Shown here: positions 22,046-30,851 of the stretch, one piece after another
Position numbering within the stretch: position 1 is the first letter of the stretch
Layout: each line of letters starts with the position of its first letter
NCBI RefSeq assembly: GCF_024323335.1
Contig: NC_066581.1
Span: 295,316,536 to 295,380,535 of the forward strand
DNA length: 64,000 bases
Reading direction: 5' to 3'
Origin: Lathyrus oleraceus
Taxonomy: Eukaryota; Streptophyta; Magnoliopsida; Fabales; Fabaceae
The notes under the pieces: generated by a model
What the model saw: only the letters and a program-made list of their open reading frames with translations
Database searches by the model: none
Told to the model about the DNA's origin: nothing
Program-made: the position numbers and the translations under genes

Positions 22046-23146
22046 CCAGAGCTTCATTTGAGAAAAAAATAGGCTGGAGATTATTAGAAAGAGGCTGGAG
22101 ACTATTACAAACCCTGGAGAAAAAGAGAGAGAAAAGAGGCAGAAGGGAAACCTACGAACTAATCTGCAGCAACCTCCAGGCAACTCTGACAGGTTCACTC
22201 GGACTCACACACTTTCGTCTCCGCCTCACGCAAACCCTGCCTTGCAAACCCAGTCGTGCCTTTCGAGTTTCATCGGTCTCTCCAATCAGGTTTGCTCTTA
22301 TCCTCATTACTCTATGCTTTTAATTTGAATACTCTGAATGTGTGAGGTATCGCTCAGTTTTTGCCCACGGGTTTAGATAAGCATGAATGTGTAAAATAAT
22401 TCTTTGAATGTCTTATCACTTAATTTCTGAGATGGATGTCATAGGGTTTGGAGTCCCTAAAATCGTACTGTTATCCATGGGAAATCCAGAACCCGCAGGC
22501 GTTCGCTAGCACCTTCGCTAGGCGAACACGTAGCAAAGCTTCGCTAGCACCTCGCTAAGAGAAGCAGTAGCGAACGTGACAGTAGCTTGTTTTTCTGTTT
22601 GGTTTCAGATCTGTTTTCGTGTTTGATCGTAACATGTTTTACGCCACATTCATGCATTATTTACCTATTATTTCTAACCTGTTTGTTGAGTTTTTGTGAG
22701 GGCTCACATACTCAGGGATAGCTTGTTTGGTGTTCCACTTTATTTGCGGGATACCACCTGGAGGTTTATTCCGATTACCTGTACTGACTGACTTTCTTTG
22801 ATGGTGCTTAGCTTGGAAGGGTCTTTGGTTTTATTATTTCTTAATTGTTGTTGCTTCGGATCTTTATCCGCGTGGTACCTTTATTTTTCCCGCATTTTAC
22901 CGCTTTTCTTAGGTTTCATATAGCCTCTCGTGGCATGTCATTTAAGGTAGCGCGGTTCCTTCATCTAGGACTGCCTTTTTGCATGAGCATCTCTAAACAC
23001 CCCAAACTCATTGATTTTTCTTCTCCTAAGAACACGTTTACTCCTTCTACTACAGGCGAGTAAGTCTCCAAAGGTCGAGCATCCGGTAGATTGCGTAGTA
23101 ACGTCGTTCACCCCAAAACACAACCCTTACCCCATAGGTAGTCGAA

Positions 23147-23284
23147 CTACGTTTTTCTCTGATTTTCATCCCAGATGAGATACGTAGGCATAAGACGCGA
23201 TGTCTTAACGAGCACACTCCTCTTTAACCCATAGGTAGTCGAGCTACGAAGACTCTGATTCTCAGATTCAGATGAGATACGTAT
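23147..23284 (+). other. Two two-stem LTR motifs, element B
   Basis: Copy 1 (23147-23187): CTACG ... CTCTGATT, inner TTCAT/ATGAG (one T-G), CGTAG. Copy 2 (23244-23284): CTACG ... CTCTGATT, inner TCTCA/TGAGA, CGTAT. Each is preceded by GTAGTCGA or GTAGTCGAG, so the CTAC arm could instead pair with the upstream GTAG, giving two exclusive folds. The 3' LTR copies are at 32498-32538 and 32595-32635. Confidence 0.55.
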
Positions 23285-23447
23285 GCAGTGGATGCGACGT
23301 CCGTGCGAGTCATTTTCTTTTGACCCTTCTTTTAGTAAGTAGTACATTAGATAAACATACACGCTTTTCTCATCCCTTCAATCATGTTTGCACAAATAAA
23401 TTTTCATAAAAAAACAACAACCTTTGCAACAAATGTGAAAAGGGCTC

Positions 23448-23463
23448 CCTAGGAGTACCTAGG
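23448..23463 (+). other. AGTA-tetraloop hairpin, element B
   Basis: CCTAGG-AGTA-CCTAGG is followed by ATGC and GGGTGCCTCACACCTTCCC. The 3' LTR copy is at 32798-32813. Confidence 0.6.
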
Positions 23464-23683
23464 ATGCTTTGGGTGCCTCACACCTTCCCATTGCATAACC
23501 AACCCCCTTACCCAAATCTCTGACATTTTTACTAGTTTTTGATTCGATAAAACTTTTAGGTTTTTGTTCGCTTTCTAACCATTCCTTTGGATAAATAGAA
23601 GTGCGGTGGCGACTCGACTTGTATGATTTACCTTGGATTTAGTCAATATCTCTAATGGTAACGAATACCCCGCTACAGAAAAG

Positions 23684-23701
23684 TGGCGACTCTGCTGGGG
23701 A
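23684..23701 (+). other. Primer-binding site of element B
   Basis: TGGCGACTCTGCTGGGGA lies six bases after the LTR end. It begins TGG (complement of tRNA CCA) and is identical to the PBS of element C; Ogre elements use tRNA-Arg. Confidence 0.88.
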
Positions 23702-24588
23702 CTATTTGCCTAGGTTTTGCCTACTTTTGATATTTGTTGTATTGTATATTTTTCTTTGTGTGACATATTTTTGTGCAATTTGGGATTACTGTATTGTATG
23801 TAATGATTGAATTGCTTGAATATTAATTCCTTGTATATTTGGTGATCTTTGTGAGATGAGTTCTATACCCGAACTCGAGTGCACTTAGGATAGGAGAATG
23901 GCATAGTGTTGTTGACTTGTGTGGAGTTATTCCTTAGCAAGTTGACTTGCAAGTCCATTCACTTGGTGGAGGTTATGTTAGGATCAATAATGTCACACAA
24001 GTAAGTTATGGTTAGACATTACTTTTTCCAATATAAACCTTAGAAGCCAAGGACCTTAGTTTACCAAGCCCATCTTGGCCTATTCTTAGGATGTAGTGCG
24101 AAAGTCGTTCAAGTGTAAGATTTGATACGATTGTTACGCGATACTACACTCATAAGAGTCTCTCTTTAGAATATTTTCGGAATACGAGTAGTCGTTTCTC
24201 CAATAATATTCGAAAGATGGGATGATGACTATGGGAACCTCTTGTAGAACATGTTTGGCAGGTTTAAACCCTAGTACACTCCCTTTTGGGTGGTTCTTAA
24301 CCTAACTCCATGCTCATGACTTACAACAAACCCTTGATTCATGGTTGATCCGTTCATGAATCCTTAATATCAATGGAACTTGGGTGTTGATAAGGTGTAA
24401 ACCATAATCCACCAAAATGGATGGTTGATATTAAGGATAACATGATCCATCCCATGACCTTTGTTTGGTGTGCTTTGCTTGATCCTTGAGTGTGATTGTT
24501 GCATTCATGCACCCATTTGCATCCATATCATCAATAAATAAGAAAATTTTCAAGGAACTTAAGGGGTTTATTTGCAAAATTTTCAGAC
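23702..24588 (+). other. Leader of element B
   Basis: About 0.9 kb of untranslated leader lies between PBS and ORF1. A hairpin GAGTTC-TATACCC-GAACTC (23858-23876) parallels those in A2 and C. No other feature was recognised. Confidence 0.7.
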
Positions 24589-26040
24589 ATGGAAAGACAA
24601 AGAAGGAATACAAAGAAGTACAGTTTCAGACAACCAGACTTGAAAGAGTTAAGGAATCTGACATCTTATGTATTAGATCCCTTGGGTTTCAAAGCTCGTT
24701 TTGGGAAGCTTCTTCCTCTTCTGACTACTCAGGTGGATGAAGGATTGGTGAGTGTATTAGTGCAGTTTTACGATCCTCTGTACCGTTGCTTCACGTTTCC
24801 GGATTTTCAGCTTTTGCCTACACTTAAGGAGTATGCTTATCTTGTGGGTATACCTGTCCTGGATCAGTTGCCGTTCAGTGGCTTGGAAAGGGTTCCTACT
24901 TCTCAAGATATAGCAGACATGTTACACATAGATGAATCTCTGGTTGATGCTCATATGACTACCAAAGGGGGAATTCAAGGTCTCCCTTCTGAGTTCCTCA
25001 TTGCTCAAGCTACTATGTATGGGAAGGCCATGAGTGAGGACGCCTTTGAGGCCATATTTGTATTTCTCATCTATGGGCTAGTGTTATTCCCCAACATCGA
25101 CAAGTTTGCGGATGTGAACGCTATTAGGATCTTCTCTACTCTTAATCCCGTTCCGACTCTGTTGGGCGATACCTACTTCTCTTTGCATATGAGGAATGCA
25201 AAGGGTGGTGGCGCCATTGTGTGTTGTTTGCCTTTGTTGTATAAGTGGTTTATTTCTCACTTACCTCAGACGATCGCTTTCAAGGAGAACAAGGAATGTC
25301 TACGGTGGTCCACGAGACTTATGTCTCTCACTAATGATGATATCTCTTGGTATAACCATGTGTATGATGGTGTACAAATTATTGACTCTTGTGGCAAATT
25401 CTCCAATGTACCTCTTCTTGGTACATGTGGTGGGATTAACTACAATCCTGTTTTGGCACGTCGGCAGCTTGGGTTCCCCTTAAAGGATAAACCCAATAAC
25501 ATTCTGTTAGAGGGTGTATTCTTTCAGGATGGTAAAGATCCCTAATGCTTGAAAGCTAGGATGGTCCGCGCTTGGCGCAAGATTCATAGGAAAGGAAGGA
25601 AAGAGTTGGGTCCTAAGAATTGCATCGCTTTGGAGCCTTACACTGTTTGGGTTAGGAAGAGGGCGTCTGAGTATCTCATGCCTTACGAGTATCCGAGACC
25701 TACACCTATGATTATGGCTGGGCCTTCAACCCTCCCTAATCAAGGAGTTGAGGAGTTGAGAGACGAAGACCATTCACGTGCTTGGATCCGTGAACGTGAA
25801 GAGTTGCTTCAGCAGATTAAGGAGAAGGATGTGTTGATTGAATTTCTTGAGCATCAGGTTATTGATGACCCTGATGATGTATGGACTTCTCTACTTCCTC
25901 AGTCTTCTAAGTTCTGGAAGAGGAGGTATGATCGACTCGCCAAAGAGAAGGTCGATATGGAGGCAGCCTACGAGAGGGAGGTGAAGAGGCTTCGCGCATC
26001 TTATCTTCCTATGTCCCGAGCTTTGGATAATTGTTTCTAG
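24589..26040 (+). pseudogene. Ogre ORF1 (unknown function), one nonsense codon
   Basis: The frame is open from 24589 to a TAA at 25543-25545 and continues in the same frame to 26040, 483 codons in all. It is clearly homologous to ORF1 of C (58791-60431): shared blocks include FYDP..RCFTF.D.QL.PTL.EY, NPVPTLL.DTY, CC.PLL..WF.S.LP and a GKF.NVPL.GT.G.INYNPVL segment. The C-terminal third is charged and helix-like, as in C. An extra ORF before gag is a hallmark of Ogre elements; its role is unknown. Some plant versions are annotated as a DUF or plant-mobile-domain-like protein, which I cannot confirm here. Only the single stop interrupts it. Confidence 0.83.
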
Positions 26041-26353
26041 GGATCCATAGGATGACTATTTTCCTTTTCTCTTGTATATGATTGACGATGATGTACTTCT
26101 TCTCCCTGATATTATTTGATGAGATATTTCCATATGTGATAAAATGCTTAATATTTCCAGAATTTACAAATAAAACTCTAAAGTTCCTTTGAAATAAAAA
26201 AAACAAATCATATGCACAAGCATTGCATGCATCATATGCATAAGCAGGTTTTGTTTCCGGTCCCTTGCCCTGTGGTCTAACTCTGTGTCCTTCATTTATT
26301 TTGAAGACAAGCTGACTCACCGGTACTACACTAGAGCCAACATTTCGAGACTG
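26041..26353 (+). other. ORF1-gag spacer of element B
   Basis: No ORF. The part from about 26220 (GCATAAGCAGG ... CTGTGTCC) is recognisably homologous to the C spacer just before its gag start (58386-58500), which places the gag start codon of B at 26354. Confidence 0.6.
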
Positions 26354-26584
26354 ATGGATCACCTAAACAACGAGTCCCGGGCTGGCATAGGTTTTTCTTC
26401 TGGTACTTTCAACAAGCAAGGGTTATTCAAGAGTGGAGGTTTCATCCACACTGGTCTAGATGAGGAGTCTGCTGCCGTTTTAGAAGAAGATACAAAGGAT
26501 TCTAGCAATTTCATCATCCCTGGAGGGGTCTGCAACAATTGGGTCGCTGTTGATATTCCAACAGTTGTCCATAAGTCAACATAA
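26354..26584 (+). CDS. Mini-gag: gag start fused to the post-protease tail
   Basis: The open frame has 76 codons starting at ATG 26354, at the same place as the C gag start (both begin Met-Asp after homologous spacer). After roughly nine codons it jumps to sequence matching the extreme C-terminus of the C gag-pro frame (GIGF...KSGG...NWVAVDIPTVV versus GIGY...INNWTAEEVVQV). About 3 kb encoding Gag, both knuckles and protease is gone, yet the frame is kept. The product could have neither Gag nor protease activity. No splice donor like that of C is seen at its end. Confidence 0.6.
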   Translation: MDHLNNESRAGIGFSSGTFNKQGLFKSGGFIHTGLDEESAAVLEEDTKDSSNFIIPGGVCNNWVAVDIPTVVHKST

Positions 26585-26926
26585 TGATCACTTTGTTTAA
26601 AAACCCTTCTCCCATGCCAAAAGGAGGAGTGATGACATTGATGGCGCATAAATACAATGATATTTTCATTCAATAAATTCATGTTAAATGTTTGTTTTTC
26701 CATTTATTTTCCCTTTTCGCTTTTGCATGAAATTGGTGATCACATAAAACCTCAAAATGGAATAAAATCAATCTTTTCATCTGCATAATGATTTGCCTTG
26801 TTTGAATTCTAAATCTTTTCATATCCAAAATCATTATGCAGGTTGATTTCTAAACCCATTGAACATAATGACCCAACACCATCTCTCAATTTTTAATTCC
26901 CTGTATTTGAGGCAGAGGAAGATGAT
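26585..26926 (+). other. Gag-pro/pol spacer of element B (decayed intron region)
   Basis: It corresponds to the intron-bearing spacer of C (54820-55071). A possible acceptor, TTATGCAG, ends at 26841 and resembles TGCAG of C, but the donor GTAATTTT is not conserved. The sequence after the acceptor reads in the pol frame but meets a TAA near 26894. Confidence 0.5.
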
Positions 26927-28081
26927 GTGGAAGAGATTCCTGATGAGATTACCCGTCTACTTGAGCATGAAGAGAAGATCATTCAGCCGCATCTTGAGAA
27001 TCTAGAAACAGTCAACTTGGGGTCTGAAGATTGTGTGCGAGAGGTAAAGATTGGGACACTTCTGGAAGAATCTGTTAAGAAGGGGTTGATTAGGTTGCTA
27101 CGAGAATATGTTGACGTCTTTGATGAAGACATGCCTGGTCTAGATACTGACATTGTGCAACATTTCCTACCTTTAAAGCCTGAGTGCGTGCCTGTGAAGC
27201 AGAAACTCAGAAGAACTCATCCTGATATGACAGTGAAGATCAAAGAGGAAGTTCAGAAGCAAATCGATGTGGGGTTTCTGGTGACTTCTATATATCCTCA
27301 ATGGGTGGCCAATATTGTGCCCGTGCCTAAGAAAGATGGAAAAGTCCGGATGTGTGTGGACTATAGAGACTTGAATAAAGCTAGTCTGAAAGATGATTTC
27401 CCTCTACCACATATTGATATGTTGGTAGACAATACAGCTAAATTCAAAGTCTTCTCGTTTATGGATGGATTTTCTGGATATAATCAGATTAAAATGACAC
27501 CCGAGGATATGGAGAAGACAACATTCATCACACCTTGGGGAACATTCTGTTATCGAGTGATGCCCTTCGGTTTGAAGAACGCCGGAGCCACGTATCAACG
27601 AGCCATGACTACCTTGTTCCATGACATGATGCATAAGGAGATTGAGGTGTACGGTGACGATATGATCGTTAAGTCAAGATTGAAGGCGGTACTCCCAATA
27701 GAGGTGGAGATCCCATCAATGAGAGTCTTGATGGAGGCCAAGTTGACTGATGCTGAATGGGTTCAGAGTCGTTATGACCAGCTGAACTTGATAGAAGAAA
27801 AGAGATTGACTGCCATGTGCCACGGTCAGTTATATCAGCAAAGGATGAAGAAAGCTTTTGATAAGAAGGTCAAGCCTCGTGTGTTCCGAGAAGGTGACCT
27901 TGTGCTCAAGAAAGTCTTGTCTTTCGCGCCCGATTCCAGGGGCAAGTGGACTCCAAACTATGAGGGTCCGTATGTTGTTAAGAGAGCCTTTTCAGGCGGT
28001 GCTTTGATACTTACAACTATGGATGGGGAGGATTTCACTCGTCCTGTGAATTCAGATGCAGTCAAGAAATACTTCGCCTAA
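26927..28081 (+). pseudogene. Shortened pol: RT fused in frame to integrase C-terminus
   Basis: The open frame has 384 codons. Residues 1-250 match the C pol from its N-terminus through the RT palm (VPVPKKDGKVRMCVDYRDLN, FSFMDGFSGYNQI, MPFGLKNAGATYQRAM). The catalytic box reads YGDD (242-245) where C has YVDD. At residue 250/251 (base about 27677) the frame passes directly to AVLPIEVEIPS and on to the integrase C-terminal end (GDLVLKK, NYEGPYVVK, VKKYFA stop). About 740 codons are missing: RT thumb, both RNase H domains and the integrase catalytic core. The deletion preserves the frame, but the product lacks RNase H and integration activity. Confidence 0.85.
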
Positions 28082-28097
28082 AAATAAAAATTGAATA

Positions 28098-28277
28098 GCT
28101 CGCTAAGTTGAAAACCCGAAAGGGCGGCTTAGGCAAAAATGAGCGTCTCGGTGGATTGAAACCCCAAAAGGGCGATCCAGGCAAAAGTTAGAGACACAAA
28201 AAATATATAATAATGATATATGTATCCCGCTAGGTTGAGTACCTCATCCTGGGGCAATCTAGGCAAAAATTAGGGAT
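28098..28277 (+). other. Three 3' structural modules, element B
   Basis: Outer arms are GCTC/GAGC (28098-28144), GTCTC/GAGAC (28145-28195) and ATCCC/GGGAT (28224-28277). Inner arms are CTAAG/CTTAG, TGGAT/ATCCA and CTAG/CTAG. In the first two a CCC/GGG stem closes a GAAA or CAAAA loop. All have GGCAAAA on the 3' side. They start 17 bases after the pol stop. Confidence 0.6.
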
Positions 28278-28800
28278 TTGGCTAGTAACTGCATCCTGAC
28301 AAGACTTTGTTCTACAACTGTCGTCCGTCAGAGATTCTTGCTCATTATCAACCAAAGCTTCAAATACATCGGATTCAGAATTGGTGGAGAAATGGTCATT
28401 ATGTTCAATGTAGCCCTTTTCCAATATATATCACCAATTTCAAATTTGTAAAGATCTATGGAGTCTTGACATTCGCAGACTACCATTCTATCATATAAAT
28501 TTGAGCCTTTTATCCAATTATTGGCACTCTTATCTGTTTCTATTCAACAAATGTTTTGCATGTTTTGATTAAGAAAATATCATTGTTTTAAACGATCAAA
28601 TTTTTTATAATTTGTTTTTAAACAAAGTGAACATTCACAATGACGAAAGGATACTTAGGAGATCCTCATTGCCCTCCCAAGGGTGGTACGATGCCCAACA
28701 GGGTAAGATTTTTGTCCATATTCCTGGCATGACTGTATCTCCTCCCTCTGGAACCCCTTGTGGTTTATCCTACCAAGTGGATTGCTTGTTGAGAGTCACC
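28278..28800 (+). other. 3' untranslated region of B, first part
   Basis: No ORF longer than chance and no repeat recognised; AT-rich sequence between the structural modules and the PBS-complement array. Confidence 0.6.
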
Positions 28801-30720
28801 TCTCTTCCCTTCAGCAGAGTAGCAATCTTTCTTCCTCAGCAGCTTGGATCTCTTTGGGCAAGAGCGGTATTTGGTGGTTGATACCGATAAATCCCTTATC
28901 TCCTCAGATAGATTCCCCAGTAGAGTTGTTGGTGTGGTAGACTTTGTTTGTGATAACTCTCGTCCCCAGCTGGAATGATTGATGATTCATCCCTTGCAAA
29001 GTTCTTTGCTTCCTGGTATCTCTGATCCCCAGCAGATTGGATACTCCCCGGTGAACTTGGCTTTCTCTCTTGAGATGTAGTACCGGGTGGTTGATTCCTG
29101 GACCTGGTTGTGTTAAATATGTCTGTTTGCCAACATACATCATACATAAACCACGCGCATACATGCATAGTTATAACATTCAGATATTCATGTTGCATTC
29201 TTTGCCATATATCGTTGTTTGCTGTCTCCTGCTATTTGGTGATATACTTCCCCGAGCAGATGTGTGTGTCTGATCTCTCTAGATAGAGTCAGCTCCATAA
29301 GCAGAAAGCGTCTATCCTCTCTTCCATATTCCCCACCGGGTTATATCCTCGTGGATGTTGATTGTTTTTGTTCCTTCCCAACACATATACTGGGATGGTT
29401 TTCCCCATTGAGTTATATCCTCACCGGGACAAGTCTTGATTTGGTGTGCCTATCTAGTTTGATCCTAGATCGGTCTCTTGAGACTCTTTTCCTGTTTCCC
29501 CGTGGTAAATGAATAATTGCTCAATAATTATAATTATTATCCCCGGCAGAGTCTGTGTTTCTCTACCCTCATACTGGTAGTTGTAAACCATATTTCTTCC
29601 CTTTTTGCAGAGTAACTATTTTTGCTCATCTTTAATTGGTGACAGTTATCTTCATCCAATATTCGGTGATGATACCCCCTCATCTGCTTGGATAATTGCC
29701 CTGATTATGCAATTTATCCCCAGCGGGTCATCTCTCGTCTACCTTGTTGTTGTTGGTAACGATTGTTCCTCCCCTGAATTGGTCATCATTATATACCTAG
29801 TTTCGGTATCCCGATGCCTTTTCTTTTCGGTCGATTTATCCTTTATTAACCCAGTAACCGGTTGTGGATAATCGTCCATGCGAGTATATTATCTACGTTC
29901 TGACGGTAATAGATAGTATATCTCATGCACTCTCGGGTCTGAAGCCTTTTGTTCTTCCTCAGTTGAGTAAGATTCGTATCCCCTTTGTGGAGTCGAATAT
30001 CCATCCTGTAATCGAGTTTGCTTTTAGCCCTCTTTTGGATGATGAGTGTTTTGGGAATATTCCCCAATTCACGCCTTGGTTGGTCACCTATTATATGCCC
30101 AGTAACCGATATCCCTGGTGTTCCTTCCTCTCTGCTCCCTATTATGACTTTTTGTCCCCTGTGGAGTCAGAATCCCTGAGTTGAAGTATACCTTTTAGGT
30201 TTTCCTCAGACGTTTTGAAGTTTTGATATCTCTCACCCTTATACCGGTCTTGGATATTCATCTCTTCCCGAGCATGTTGTATCTCTCACCCTTTTGTCGG
30301 TGTTCGGATCCCAGGTTTCGTTGAGCTTATTACCTAGTAAACCAGTAATACCTCGTCTCGCTGCTCCCCTAGGAGTGTCCTTGTGGACATCCCCAGCGAA
30401 GTCCCTTAGTGGATTGTTTTCATCCGGATTTTATCCGAAGTATCCGCTGTGGATAGTTTTTTGTTGTATTGGTATATTCCCCAATACATGCATCTTCGAG
30501 TCAGGTCGAGTCTTTCCATTGGATCTTTTCCCTTTGGAATTCTGTTCCCCACGCTTTGAGTCGTGACCTGCTCGCGCATTTTTATCCCTTTTCTATCCCC
30601 AGGAGAGTCCCCAGGGTCTTGGTCCCATGGAGTGAATTGCTCATATGGATTATCAGTGGCTTCTGATTTCTTTGCTTTTGTGGACACATATCTCCACAGA
30701 GTGCTACCATTTTCATACCT
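28801..30720 (+). repeat. Array of PBS-complementary motifs, element B
   Basis: Roughly 18 degenerate copies of ATCCCCAGCAGAGTC, irregularly spaced; the complement of the PBS is TCCCCAGCAGAGTCGCCA. Clear examples are 28812-28820 (CAGCAGAGT), 28913-28928 (TTCCCCAGTAGAGTTG), 29025-29036, 29539-29553 (ATCCCCGGCAGAGTC), 30389-30404 and about 30594-30610. Long CT-rich ORFs here look like by-products of the repeat. Confidence 0.6.
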
Positions 30721-30838
30721 ACATTTGCATCATGAGCTCTCTTAGGGACCAAAATTCGTCTCTTTGTTATTATTTAAGCCCATTCTACCCCTTCGAGACG
30801 AAGATTTTAACCTTCACTTCTCCGGCTAGAATGACCTT

Positions 30839-30851
30839 AAATAGGGGCATC
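30839..30851 (+). other. Polypurine tract of element B
   Basis: AAATAGGGGCATC lies directly before the 3' LTR, matching GAATAGGGGCAGC of element C in form and position. Confidence 0.75.

Larger units (their letters stand above)
21506..23677 (+). repeat. 5' LTR of element B
   Basis: It runs from TGTAAGACCCC to CGCTACA. The order is four palindromic GCTARGC hairpins (21884-21966), TATA box (22038-22045), two two-stem motifs (23147-23187, 23244-23284), the AGTA-loop hairpin (23448-23463) and the CCTTCCCATTGCATAACC block, then the PBS after a 6-base spacer. Confidence 0.92.

Noticed and set aside
21880..22580. Hammerhead or other self-cleaving ribozyme in the hairpin-rich LTRs
   Set aside because: I looked for CTGATGA...GAAA core combinations and saw none in the right arrangement.
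29264..30687. Several 60-106 codon ORFs in the 3' region of element B
   Set aside because: They lie in CT-rich degenerate repeats, occur on both strands and overlap; no domain recognised.
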